DNA of 64,000 bases, taken from positions 124,001-188,000 of the forward strand of contig JAMOAY010000002.1 in NCBI GenBank assembly GCA_039908525.1. Reading direction: 5' to 3'. This DNA is from Magnetaquicoccus sp039908525. Lineage in GTDB: Bacteria; Pseudomonadota; Magnetococcia; Magnetococcales; Magnetaquicoccaceae. A program made the translations under genes and the position numbers. The notes below the pieces were generated by a model that saw only the letters and a list, made by a program, of their open reading frames with translations, did no database searches and was not told where the DNA came from. The stretch's first letter is position 1. Every line of letters begins with the position of its first letter. Below are positions 27,946 through 36,549 of the stretch, one piece after another.

Positions 27946-28677
27946 ATGGCAGAAGAAGGTGACAAACCCAAACAGCCCCCTCCGGCACCCGGCGGCAAAA
28001 AAAAGTGCCCTGTCTGCAAAAAAGGCACCCCTCTCTGGTTCATCTCCTGGGCAGACATGGTCACCCTGCTGCTCTGCCTGTTCGTCATCATCGTGGCCTA
28101 CTCCAGCCAGGACAAGGGCAAGTTTGAAACGGTGGCCGGTTCCATGAGAGAGGCCTTCGCGGGCAACAGCCCCAACAAGGCCACGCGCCCAACACCCAGA
28201 GGCTACCATGTCATCGGCATGCAGTTTCAGAGGCATATCCAGCTGGCCAACGTGACGGAACAGGTTCAGGTGGTGCTCGCTCCGCTGCTCAACAACGGTC
28301 AGGCCAATGCCTTTGAGGATCCCAACGGGGTGGTGTTCCAGATCGATCGGGAGATCGTTTTCCAACCGGGCACCACCACACCAAACCCCGCCACCCAACT
28401 CATGCTGGCCGATGTCGCGGCAGCCACCAAAAACATCCCCAACACGTTGGAGATCCGCTCCGCACCCGTCAGTGTCTACGGCAAACCGTTCGACTGGAGT
28501 GTCGGCAAACAGGAGACAGCGGCCATCGCTGCCCTTTTTCAACAACAGGGAGGCATCCCCGGCAGCCGCATCCAGGTGACCAGTTCGGTGACCCTGGAAA
28601 AATCGACCGGAGATTTTGAAAAGAAGCACACCAAAGACAAGATCGAAATTCGCGTCGTCGCATCCCCCGCCAGTTGA
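27946..28677 (+). CDS. MotB-like stator protein, paralogue 1
   Basis: The 243-residue protein has a cytoplasmic head with a CPVC pair (Cys 21/24), then WFISWADMVTLLLCLFVIIV, the MotB/PomB transmembrane helix with the ion-carrying Asp (about residue 37). The periplasmic part aligns loosely with OmpA-like domains (FDWSVGKQETAAIAALFQQQ), but the TD and LSxxR positions that grip peptidoglycan are not recognisable. It is a clear paralogue of the MotB-like gene at 29.8-30.6 kb. It stands alone on the plus strand, divergent from secA, with an AGGA before ATG. Confidence 0.8.
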   Translation: MAEEGDKPKQPPPAPGGKKKCPVCKKGTPLWFISWADMVTLLLCLFVIIVAYSSQDKGKFETVAGSMREAFAGNSPNKATRPTPRGYHVIGMQFQRHIQLANVTEQVQVVLAPLLNNGQANAFEDPNGVVFQIDREIVFQPGTTTPNPATQLMLADVAAATKNIPNTLEIRSAPVSVYGKPFDWSVGKQETAAIAALFQQQGGIPGSRIQVTSSVTLEKSTGDFEKKHTKDKIEIRVVASPAS

Positions 28678-28756
28678 ACACGCTCGGCCCCGCCCCGAAC
28701 TTTGATCAGGTTCGGTTCGTGACAAGGGCAAAGCCTCCAGGGTCTTGAAAAATAAA

Positions 28757-28771
28757 CGGGGCTTCGCCCCG
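28757..28771 (-). terminator. Intrinsic terminator for the motB-motA transcript
   Basis: On the minus strand CGGGGC-GAA-GCCCCG forms a perfect 6-bp stem and is followed by TTTATTTTT. It lies about 225 bp beyond the motA stop, in the direction of motA transcription. Confidence 0.65.
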
Positions 28772-28922
28772 GACCCCACCAGAGGGCGCTGACCTCCGGA
28801 CGCCCGCCGGGAAGCGTGACGCTCCCCGGACCCCTGCAATCGATCCAACATCAAAAGGATAACAGACGAGCAGGGGGTCCTGAACGGTTACCAAACATTA
28901 ATAAAGAAGGACGGACGGGGGG

Positions 28923-28952
28923 CTGGGGGAGGCGCTTCACCACCTCCCCCAG
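28923..28952. repeat. Perfect 10-bp inverted repeat
   Basis: CTGGGGGAGG (28923-28932) and CCTCCCCCAG (28943-28952) pair perfectly around a 10-base loop, 44 bp beyond the motA stop. No T-run follows on either strand, so it may be a 3' stabilising hairpin rather than a terminator. Confidence 0.6.
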
Positions 28953-28995
28953 ACGGGCAGGAATGTCTGAGGAGTTGCTGAGTGGAAAGCCTTTT

Positions 28996-29739
28996 CTAGT
29001 CTTCCCGCTTGTAACGCGGCAGGCAGGTCTTCAGAACCTGCTCCAGCATGCGCGTGTTGAGACCGGTCTGAATCCCGATCACCCCATCGATGATCATGTT
29101 GCATTTCATCTGCTCCTCCTTGCTGTAATGGTGGAGCTTGATGCCCATGGGAATGATGATGGCATTGGCGAAAAAGGCCCCGTACATGGTGGCCAACAAA
29201 GCGGTGGACATGGCCGGACCGATCGAGGAGGGATCGCTCATGTTGGAAAGCAACTCCACCATGCCGATCAGGGTACCCACCATGCCGAACGCAGGGGCCG
29301 CCTCCCCCATGCTCTCCCACATCGTGATACCCACATGGTGGCGCTCTGCCATGTATTCGATCTCTTTGGTCAAGATCTCCTTCATGAGTTTGGGATCCAC
29401 CCCGTCCGAACAGTGCTGCAAGGCGGACTGAAGAAATTCATTCTCAACCTTCACCTTCTCCAGGGCCAGCAAACCGTTCTTGCGGGCGATGTTGGAGATA
29501 TCCACCATCTGACGGATCAACTCCTTGAGGTCTTCATGATCTGAAATCAAGGCCTTCTTGAAAATTTTCCCGGCGGCCAGGACGTCCGACATGCTGAACT
29601 TGAGAAAGGTACTGCCTATCAACCCCCCGAAGACGACGATAAAGGCGTGCAAACTCCAAAACAAGGTAATGTTATGGCCCATCAGGCCAATCACGATACC
29701 GATACCGGTCACCAGCCCGATAACACTTGCAATATCCAT
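28996..29739 (-). CDS. motA: Flagellar motor stator protein MotA/PomA
   Basis: The 247-residue inner-membrane protein forms the ion-conducting stator ring with MotB. It has four hydrophobic segments: MDIASVIGLVTGIGIVIGLM, FIVVFGGLIGSTFL, the APAFGMVGTLIGMVELL helix with its conserved Pro, and TALLATMYGAFFANAII. A cytoplasmic loop of about 100 residues lies between helices 2 and 3. It follows the MotB-like gene by 73 bp on the same strand. The order motB then motA is reversed compared with most operons. Confidence 0.92.
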   Translation of the reverse strand: MDIASVIGLVTGIGIVIGLMGHNITLFWSLHAFIVVFGGLIGSTFLKFSMSDVLAAGKIFKKALISDHEDLKELIRQMVDISNIARKNGLLALEKVKVENEFLQSALQHCSDGVDPKLMKEILTKEIEYMAERHHVGITMWESMGEAAPAFGMVGTLIGMVELLSNMSDPSSIGPAMSTALLATMYGAFFANAIIIPMGIKLHHYSKEEQMKCNMIIDGVIGIQTGLNTRMLEQVLKTCLPRYKRED

Positions 29740-29812
29740 CTATCAACCCCTTCTAGTGACGCACTAACCCATTCGTAAAAGCGTGATCCATGCGGGCTGC
29801 ACCAGCCATCGC

Positions 29813-30556
29813 TCACTCCTCCGGACTGGTTGTTTTCATGATCTTGATTTCCACTCTCTCTTTTTGAGGCACGCCGCCCGGCCCGACTTCATCCTGCGGT
29901 GACACCGCCAGACTGGTCACCTGGATACGGTTGTAGAGGATGCCTCCCTGCTGCTCAAAAACACCCGCTATGGCGGCGCCCTCCGCAGTACCCGCATCCC
30001 AATCGAAAGGTTTCCCGGCATCCTCGAACCGAGCAACCCGGACCTCCACCGTATTGGGCATCAGGGTGATGGAAGAGGCAATTTCAACCAGCTTGGTCTG
30101 GACGGGTTCACTCAGCGCGGGGGCAGCGTCCGGAAAAAGCAGGTCACGGTCGATCTGGACAGTGACACCGGTATCGTCGTCGGTGACCTTGGTCCGCCCC
30201 TGATCGATCCAGGCACTGAGCGTACCCCGCATCTGCTCCGCGATTTGCACCAGGGTGATTTTTTTTTGGAATTGCATGTTGACAAGGTGGTAGCCCCGCA
30301 CAATGGGCGGCACGCTCTCGTCCGGGTTCAGAGAACCGAAGGCATCCCGCATGGAGCCTGCCAGCGTCAGATACTTGCCCTTCTCCTGCGTCGAAAAGGC
30401 CACAATGATCACGAACAGGCACAACAACAAGGTCGTCATGTCCGCCCACGAGATGAACCACAGGGGCACACCCTTCTTGCATACCGGGCACTTTCCCTTT
30501 TTCTCTGCCTCGGGAGGTGGCTGCTTTTTCTCCGCGTCTAGTGGTTCATCCGCCAT
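29813..30556 (-). CDS. motB: MotB-like stator protein, paralogue 2
   Basis: The 247-residue partner of MotA has Cys 23/26 in CPVCKKG followed directly by the PLWFISWADM helix (Asp about 39). As in paralogue 1 at 27.9-28.7 kb, the periplasmic domain lacks the usual OmpA-like TD and arginine signature (FDWDAGTAEGAAIAGVFEQQ occupies that place). It ends in a charged tail. The ATG 30556 start aligns with paralogue 1. An upstream alternative would add ten residues. It lies between motA and the coiled-coil membrane gene on the same strand. Confidence 0.85.
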   Translation of the reverse strand: MADEPLDAEKKQPPPEAEKKGKCPVCKKGVPLWFISWADMTTLLLCLFVIIVAFSTQEKGKYLTLAGSMRDAFGSLNPDESVPPIVRGYHLVNMQFQKKITLVQIAEQMRGTLSAWIDQGRTKVTDDDTGVTVQIDRDLLFPDAAPALSEPVQTKLVEIASSITLMPNTVEVRVARFEDAGKPFDWDAGTAEGAAIAGVFEQQGGILYNRIQVTSLAVSPQDEVGPGGVPQKERVEIKIMKTTSPEE

Positions 30557-30673
30557 GATTGTCTCGTCCGCAGGAGCACAGGGCACAACACACGCGCCCG
30601 AATGGTAAGCAACCCCACCCAGCGTGTCAACAGGAAAAATCAGTGACGGTTCAACCGATTACCGCAAACTGGC

Positions 30674-31483
30674 CTATTTGCGCATGCTGCGCGTTTGCCA
30701 TTCCATGGCCTCCCTTTCATCAAAAGGCAGTCCGTGCCGCTTGATGTAATCCACATAGCTGCCCGCCTCCGGGTTGGCAACAAGAGGCTCCTGAAGCTTT
30801 CTGGGTGCCTTTTTGAGAGAGTCCAGGATCTGGTCCAGTTTCGGCAAATAGGAGGTGGTCACAACCTCGTAGTACATGGACCGAACCTCGGGATCATCCA
30901 GGGCATAGCCCTTTCTTGTGATGATATCAATCACTTCATCCCGTTTTTTCTGCAGTGCATCCCGGTACGAGTCGACCCCCTTCATGGCACCAATCGATCC
31001 CCCAAGGATCAACCCGGAGATGACCAGAAATTTGATCCAGGCCTTGAGGGAGGACTCCCGATGAACCGGAGCGGCCGTCTTGGCCCAGGAACCATCGGCA
31101 CGCTGCCGGTAGCCCTTCTCCCAACGCACCCGCACAGGGTGGTCCTTGGGCAGCGCCGCAATATGCTCGGGCAACCCCCCCTTTTTGGAATTCTGGACAC
31201 CGGCCGGCCTGATCTGGGCAAGATCGACCTTCTCGATCTTTTTGGTCTTGCCCAGCAGCTCGTCTTCCTCTTTCTTCTTGCGGATCTCCTCCAGTTCCTT
31301 CTGGGTCTTGGCGCGCTTCTGCTCCAGCAACTCCTCCTCCAGCTCCTCGATTTCCTCCATCGAGGGGAGATCTTCTTCGCTGGGTTCCTCTTTTTTCTGG
31401 GGCTGTGTCGGCTTGCTTTTGCCCGAAACGGCTGGTTTCCCTTGAGAAGGGAGAGAAGAACCGCCTGGAAGTGAGGGTGCCAT
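30674..31483 (-). CDS. Coiled-coil, single-span membrane protein upstream of motB
   Basis: No family was recognised. The 269-residue product has a Pro/Ser/Lys-rich start and a strongly charged coiled coil (about residues 40-80, EEIEELEEELLEQKRAKTQK). A segment with basic WEKGYRQRADGSWAKT follows, then one membrane helix (about 145-165, IKFLVISGLILGGSIGA) and a C-terminal domain of about 100 residues. It is 117 bp upstream of motB on the same strand, which suggests a stator-associated or flagellar role, by context only. The ATG has a GGAG nine bases upstream. Confidence 0.6.
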   Translation of the reverse strand: MAPSLPGGSSLPSQGKPAVSGKSKPTQPQKKEEPSEEDLPSMEEIEELEEELLEQKRAKTQKELEEIRKKKEEDELLGKTKKIEKVDLAQIRPAGVQNSKKGGLPEHIAALPKDHPVRVRWEKGYRQRADGSWAKTAAPVHRESSLKAWIKFLVISGLILGGSIGAMKGVDSYRDALQKKRDEVIDIITRKGYALDDPEVRSMYYEVVTTSYLPKLDQILDSLKKAPRKLQEPLVANPEAGSYVDYIKRHGLPFDEREAMEWQTRSMRK

Positions 31484-31686
31484 TCTGTGCAGCTCCGATT
31501 AAACCGACAACACGCGGCCAAAACAGGCCGAAACCCAATCGATTGCAGCCATGGTACAGGAAGAGACCGACCGCGCTCAAGCGGTTGTTACCCATCCCAA
31601 CCGTTTGAGCAACCGATACGTCTTCTCATACTAACCGAAACCAGCCCTGGGTGTCCAGTGTTTTTTACGCTTAATTTCAACGAGAT

Positions 31687-32286
31687 TTAAGGCTTTCTGC
31701 GTTGCCGCATCCCGTAAACCACCACCACAGCCACCGCAAAAAGAATGGCGCCGGCCACAACCCAGGGGAATCGCTGCTCCAACCAGGCCTGCTGCTCCCG
31801 CAACAGGACGCCCAGCAGCAGCAGAACCAGGTTCCACAAGGTGGCCCCCACGCCGGTATACAGGGTGAAAGGAGCCAGGCGCATCCGCACCAACCCCGCC
31901 GGCAAAGAGATCAGGTGGCGGACCCCCGGGATGAAGCGCCCGGTAAAAATCGAGACCTCTCCATGCCGTTCGACAAACCGCTCCGCCTGCTGCAGATGCT
32001 CAGGCGTGATCAACACATATCTACCAAAACGGAGCAGCAGGGGACGTCCCAGCCACAAGGCCAGGGCATAACTGCCCAACGATCCAAACAGACTGCCCAG
32101 GCTGGAGGCTATGATCACCCAGCCCAGACTCAACGTACCCTGGGCCACCAGGTAGCCGGCCGGAATCATCACCAACTCGGAAGGAACGGGCAGTATGGAG
32201 CTCTCCGCCGCCATCAGCACAAAAATGGCGAAATAGTCCAGCTTCCCCATAAAATCCAACAAAAACTGACCCAATGTACCATTCAT
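31687..32286 (-). CDS. DedA family membrane protein
   Basis: The 199-residue integral membrane protein has the DedA/VTT hallmarks: MAAESSILPVPSELVMIPAG near the N-terminus and GRFIPGVRHLISLPAGLVRM in the second half. DedA proteins are thought to move lipids such as undecaprenyl phosphate or phospholipid, and depend on the membrane potential. The start at ATG 32286 matches the family length. The frame is open further upstream, but that part shows no family similarity. It stands alone with about 200 bp of non-coding DNA on each side. Confidence 0.88.
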   Translation of the reverse strand: MNGTLGQFLLDFMGKLDYFAIFVLMAAESSILPVPSELVMIPAGYLVAQGTLSLGWVIIASSLGSLFGSLGSYALALWLGRPLLLRFGRYVLITPEHLQQAERFVERHGEVSIFTGRFIPGVRHLISLPAGLVRMRLAPFTLYTGVGATLWNLVLLLLGVLLREQQAWLEQRFPWVVAGAILFAVAVVVVYGMRQRRKP

Positions 32287-32491
32287 GACCGGCAGACCCT
32301 CACCCGCCGGGCCCGCATCCCACACATCACGGGCACTGCCCGATCTGCCACACCCTTTGCACACAACATGAACACACTTCCTCTCCTTGCCCCAGATTGC
32401 GACCGCTCCCAGGTGCGCCATCCCGATTAACGCGACCAATCTACAGGGTTGGGCAGGCGGTTGCAAGATAATGATGCATCCCCTTGTCGGG

Positions 32492-33244
32492 TTACGGAGT
32501 GGTTTGAGCAGAACGCAGAAGAGCGTGGATAACGATGCCGGCCAGGGTGGTACCAAACAGAGCCGGCAGGTAGCTGATGGTGCCGTTGACAACCCGACTG
32601 CGCCCCTGACCGGTCTGCTCCGGCGGTGCGTGAGGCAGGGGCAATTCGGGGGACCAGACAGCGAGGACTCCCCGCCCACAACCCCGGCGCCGCAAACGGA
32701 TCCGCACCTCTCTGGCCAGAGGACAGACACGGGTATCCAGCACATCCCCCACCACAATCTGGGTGGGATCCAGTCTCCCACCCGCCCCCATGCTGCTCGC
32801 CACCGGCCATCCCCGTGCCCGCGCTTCAAGGATCAGACTGACCTTGCAGTTCAGCGAATCGATGGCATCCATCACCCAGTCGGGTGATGTGCGGTCCAGA
32901 AGGGCGGGGATGCTCTCCGGGATCAGGAACTGATCGATCCACTCCAGCCGGCAATGGGGGTGGATGGCCGCCAGACGCTGCATCATGATGGCCCCCTTCT
33001 TGTGCCCCAGGGTCTCCTCGGTGGCAGGCAGTTGTCGATTCAGGTTGGAGGGCGCCACCACATCCGGCTCGACCATCGTCAACCGACCGATGCCGGCCCG
33101 TACCAGCGCCTCGGCAGCAAAACTGCCCACCCCACCCAGGCCCGCCAGCAACACATGGGCCTGCTGAAGGCGGAGAATCCCGGCATCCCCGACCAGGATG
33201 CGCGTTCGGTCGTACAGACCGCTGCTTCCATCGTGTGGTGTCAT
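32492..33244 (-). CDS. tcdA: tRNA threonylcarbamoyladenosine dehydratase
   Basis: The 250-residue E1-like adenylating enzyme cyclises t6A37 of tRNA to ct6A. It starts with YDRTRILVGDAGILRLQQAH and the ATP-binding GLGGVGSFAAEALVRAG motif. NLNRQLPATEETLGHKK and DAIDSLNCKVSL are typical of TcdA/CsdL. Its ATG overlaps the tatD stop as ATGA, so the two are translationally coupled. Confidence 0.93.
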   Translation of the reverse strand: MTPHDGSSGLYDRTRILVGDAGILRLQQAHVLLAGLGGVGSFAAEALVRAGIGRLTMVEPDVVAPSNLNRQLPATEETLGHKKGAIMMQRLAAIHPHCRLEWIDQFLIPESIPALLDRTSPDWVMDAIDSLNCKVSLILEARARGWPVASSMGAGGRLDPTQIVVGDVLDTRVCPLAREVRIRLRRRGCGRGVLAVWSPELPLPHAPPEQTGQGRSRVVNGTISYLPALFGTTLAGIVIHALLRSAQTTP

Positions 33245-34011
33245 GCCCCCTCCTCCTCTGGCAATCCCAGGGTCAACCGGGCATTGCGCGTGGTTGTCGT
33301 TCGAATGTGCTCTGGGGAACAGCGGCGCAATCCGGCCAATGCCTGCACCACCACAGGCAGGTAACAGGGTTCGTTGCGCTCCCCCAGATGGCCGGCCGGT
33401 GGCAGATCCGGGGCATCGCTTTCCAGCACCAAAGCCTCATCCGGCAACTGGCTGGCCACCTGACGGATGCGCAGCGCCCCCTCCCGGCTCACAACCCCTC
33501 CCATGCCCAGGCGAAAACCCAGATTGAGATAGCGATGGGCCTGTTGGAGCGTACCATTGAACGCATGGACGATGCCACCGCAGGAAAAAGCAAGGCGCCG
33601 CAAACTGTTGATGACCGGATCGTGGGCCTTGCGCACATGCAGCAGGACCGGCAGACGCACCTGCCGCGCCAGCTCCAACTGGGCTTCGAACAGCCAGCGC
33701 TGCACCTCGTGACAGGCAGACGGGGCCGTCGCGTCCAGGCCAATCTCACCGATCGCCGTCGGTCGGCTCTCTGCCACCCACTCGGCCAACCGGGTGAGTG
33801 TGGTCTCCGTCTGCAGCACGGGAAACAGAGGGTGCAATCCCAGGGCGATGTGGATCTGCGGCGAACGCAGGGCCACCACCGCCGGAAAATCGGCCAGGCG
33901 AATGGCGGGCACCACCCACTGCACCACGCCGGCCTGACGACTGCGTGCCAGGACCTCTGCCCGGTCGGCATCAAAAACGGCCTGATCCAGGTGACAATGG
34001 GTATCAATCAT
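33241..34011 (-). CDS. tatD: TatD family metal-dependent deoxyribonuclease
   Basis: The 256-residue TIM-barrel hydrolase has MIDTHCHLD at the start (first two metal His), EIGLDATAP, LHVRKAH, a VHAFNG segment and LESDAPDLPP, as in TatD nucleases. The ATG 34011 start places the metal motif at the N-terminus as in the family. It overlaps tcdA by 4 bp and the two form a small operon. Confidence 0.92.
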   Translation of the reverse strand: MIDTHCHLDQAVFDADRAEVLARSRQAGVVQWVVPAIRLADFPAVVALRSPQIHIALGLHPLFPVLQTETTLTRLAEWVAESRPTAIGEIGLDATAPSACHEVQRWLFEAQLELARQVRLPVLLHVRKAHDPVINSLRRLAFSCGGIVHAFNGTLQQAHRYLNLGFRLGMGGVVSREGALRIRQVASQLPDEALVLESDAPDLPPAGHLGERNEPCYLPVVVQALAGLRRCSPEHIRTTTTRNARLTLGLPEEEGA

Positions 34012-34158
34012 CGGCCCTCCGTCCAGCCCCCAACGGGCGGGGATGCAAAAAAAGGATGGCGCACTCGACCACACGGTATGTTAAACTCCCGGGCAAGCAA
34101 TGGGTGGGAATCCTCTCCACCCTGTCGGCCACCCTTACCAACCGGGAAAACCAACCCC

Positions 34159-35208
34159 ATGGAACCCACCGAAGCTGCGCCCCCCCCGCTGGAGATCACC
34201 ACCTCCCGGCAAATGCTCCCCTGGATGGCAGAACAGAATCTCTCGCTCACCTTCACCACCTATCAGATCGGCAAACTTTTCTTCCTGGGGTTGAAACCCA
34301 ACCAGGAGCTGTCGGTCTTTGAACGCACCTTCAACCGCTGTATGGGTCTGTGCGCCACGGCCAACGGTCTCTACATGAGCAGCCTGTATCAGGTCTGGCG
34401 GTTCGAAAATATCTTCGACACCGGCCAGCAACAGGATGGCTTCGACCGGCTCTATCTGCCCCAGGTGGCCTATACCACCGGAGACATCGACATCCACGAC
34501 ATGGGGGTGGCGGCCGATGGTCGCCTGCTCTTCATCAACACCCTGTTCGGTTGCCTCGCCACCCTGAGCGAAACCCACAGTTTCAAGCCTCTGTGGCGTC
34601 CCCCCTTCCTCAGCAAGCTGGCGGCCGAGGACCGCTGTCACCTCAATGGTCTGGCCATGAAAGAGGGACGGGCCGCCTATGCCACCGCCGTCAGCGAGGC
34701 GGATGTGGCGGATGGCTGGCGCGAACATCGCGCCGACGGCGGGATCGTGATCGATATCGAGCAGAATGAAATCATCCTCCGCGGTCTCTCCATGCCCCAC
34801 TCCCCCCGCTGGCACCAGGGCAGATTGTGGCTGCTGAACTCCGGCACCGGCGAGTTCGGCTACGTGGACCTGCAGGCCGGACGCTTTGAGCCGGTCTGTT
34901 TCTGTCCCGGTTATCTGCGCGGTCTGAGTCTGCACGGCCATTTTGCCATCGTGGGCCTTTCCAAACCACGCCACAACAAGACCTTCAGCGGGTTGCCCCT
35001 GGACGAACTGCTCAAGGCACGCCGTACAGAACCCCGTTGCGGCATCCATATCATCGACCTGAGAACCGGCGATGCCCCCCACTGGTTGCGCATGGAGGGG
35101 ATCGTCGATGAACTGTACGATGTGGTCGTCCTGCCCCAGGTCCGTCGTCCCATGGCCCTGGGCTTCCGCACCGACGAGATCCGGCGGGTGCTCAGTGTGG
35201 AACCCTGA
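34159..35208 (+). CDS. TIGR03032 family protein
   Basis: The 349-residue protein matches, from memory, the TIGR03032 group of unknown function: LSLTFTTYQIGKLFFLG at the start, FNRCMGLCATANGLYMSSLY, DIHDMGVAADGRLLFINT, CHLNGLAM, and GGIVIDIEQNEIILRGLSMP with PHSPRWHQG. The pattern is that of a beta-propeller-like fold. No signal peptide is seen. It is a lone plus-strand gene between minus-strand operons. Confidence 0.75.
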   Translation: MEPTEAAPPPLEITTSRQMLPWMAEQNLSLTFTTYQIGKLFFLGLKPNQELSVFERTFNRCMGLCATANGLYMSSLYQVWRFENIFDTGQQQDGFDRLYLPQVAYTTGDIDIHDMGVAADGRLLFINTLFGCLATLSETHSFKPLWRPPFLSKLAAEDRCHLNGLAMKEGRAAYATAVSEADVADGWREHRADGGIVIDIEQNEIILRGLSMPHSPRWHQGRLWLLNSGTGEFGYVDLQAGRFEPVCFCPGYLRGLSLHGHFAIVGLSKPRHNKTFSGLPLDELLKARRTEPRCGIHIIDLRTGDAPHWLRMEGIVDELYDVVVLPQVRRPMALGFRTDEIRRVLSVEP

Positions 35209-35234
35209 ACACCCCACGGGCAGGCTCCGCCCAT

Positions 35235-36533
35235 TCACGGACGTACAAACAAGGCCACCAGCTCCAGATGGCAGGTGTGCGGGAACAGGTCAATCGGCTG
35301 CACCCGCTGCAACGTGAAACCGCCATGCACCAGAATGGCGGCATCGCGGGCAAAAGTGGCGGGATTGCAGGAGAGATAGACCAACCGCCGCACGGCGCTC
35401 GTCACCAGCCACCGGGCCAGCAACAGCGCACCCTCCCTGGGCGGATCCATCAGCACCAGGTCCGGCAGCGGTTCGCGGGCCAGACGGGCCAATTGCGCCT
35501 CCTGAAACAGGTCCAACGCAGCAAAGTGCACACGGGCGGACGGGTACTGCCGGGCATTGGCCTCCGCCCGCTGCAGGGCTGGGGTGTACCCCTCCACCCC
35601 CAACACCTGGTCGAACTGTTGTGCCAAGGGAAGAGTGAAATTGCCCACCCCACAAAACAGATCCCAGGCCCGTGCACCCCTCCCCCCCAAACGCAGCGCC
35701 TCCTGGACCAACAGCCTGTTGCCCGTCAGATGGGCCTGGATGAAATCCCCCGGACGAAAGGTCAGACGGTGTTCGTCCAGGCAATAGAACAGCTCCTCCC
35801 GCCGCACCAGGGGCTGCAGGGCCGTTTTTCGACCCCGTTGCAGCCACACCTGCAGCACACCCTGCTGTTCGGCAAACGCCAGCAGGTGCGCCCGATCCGC
35901 CGCACTCGGCTCGGCCAGCAGATGAAACACCAGCCCGACCCCCTGCTCGCCAACCACCGCATCCACCTGCGGCAACCGATGCCGAACGGAGAGTTCGCCG
36001 ATCACGCGGCGCAGCGGGGCAAGCAGTCGGTTCAAGCGGGGTTCCAGCACCGGGCACCCATCACCCAGGTCGGCCACCCGGTGGGAGGCGGTCTGGAAAA
36101 ATCCCAGCAGCAGACCGGAAGCCAGCCAGCGCACCTTGAACCCGGCCCGGCACCGGTAGCCATCCCCCTGCTGCGCGGCCGCCCAGGTGGTCTCGACCGT
36201 CACCCCCCGCAGGTTGGGAAAGCGGGAGAGGGTCTCCCGCACAAAATCCCCCTTGACCACCTGTTGGCAGGAGAGGCTCAAATGGCGCAACTGGCACCCC
36301 CCACAGAGGGTGAACAGGGCGCAGGCTGGATCAACGCGCTCGGCGCCCGCCTCCAGGATCTCCACACAGCGCGCAAACAGGCAGCCCGATCGTGTGCGGG
36401 TCACCTCTGCCAATAGCCGGTCGCCGGGTGCCGTGAAGGGGACAAAGACGGCCTTGCCCGCATGGAATCCCAGCCCCGAGCCCCCCGGCACCACCTTGTC
36501 AATCGTCAGATGGATGGGCTCCTGGTCGGTCAC
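35235..36533 (-). CDS. rlmD: 23S rRNA (uracil-5)-methyltransferase, RlmD/RumA type
   Basis: The 432-residue enzyme has a TRAM-like N-terminal domain (IHLTIDKVVPGGSGLGF), a 4Fe-4S cysteine cluster (CALFTLCGGC and later Cys), a SAM-binding WDLFCGVGNFTLPLAQ, DPPREGALLLA and the nucleophile motif YLSCNPATFARD. GTG 36533 follows GGAGA at good spacing and gives the length of E. coli RlmD. An upstream in-frame GTG at 36569 would overlap sbcD. It is the last gene of the long minus-strand array. Confidence 0.88.
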   Translation of the reverse strand: MTDQEPIHLTIDKVVPGGSGLGFHAGKAVFVPFTAPGDRLLAEVTRTRSGCLFARCVEILEAGAERVDPACALFTLCGGCQLRHLSLSCQQVVKGDFVRETLSRFPNLRGVTVETTWAAAQQGDGYRCRAGFKVRWLASGLLLGFFQTASHRVADLGDGCPVLEPRLNRLLAPLRRVIGELSVRHRLPQVDAVVGEQGVGLVFHLLAEPSAADRAHLLAFAEQQGVLQVWLQRGRKTALQPLVRREELFYCLDEHRLTFRPGDFIQAHLTGNRLLVQEALRLGGRGARAWDLFCGVGNFTLPLAQQFDQVLGVEGYTPALQRAEANARQYPSARVHFAALDLFQEAQLARLAREPLPDLVLMDPPREGALLLARWLVTSAVRRLVYLSCNPATFARDAAILVHGGFTLQRVQPIDLFPHTCHLELVALFVRP

Positions 36534-36549
36534 CGGCTTTTCTCCCGAA

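Larger units (their letters stand above)
28678..28995. other. Hairpin-rich convergent intergenic region
   Basis: The 318 bp between the plus-strand MotB-like gene and motA has no gene but several inverted repeats: CCGAAC/GTTCGG near 28698-28718, the GC hairpin at 28757-28771 and the hairpin at 28923-28952. The middle (cggggcttcgccccggaccc and following) looks like the mobile palindromic intergenic units common in GC-rich proteobacteria. Confidence 0.6.

Noticed and set aside
32287..32829. Upstream extension of the DedA frame by 181 codons
   Set aside because: The extra part overlaps tcdA antisense, has no family similarity, and ATG 32286 gives the normal DedA length.
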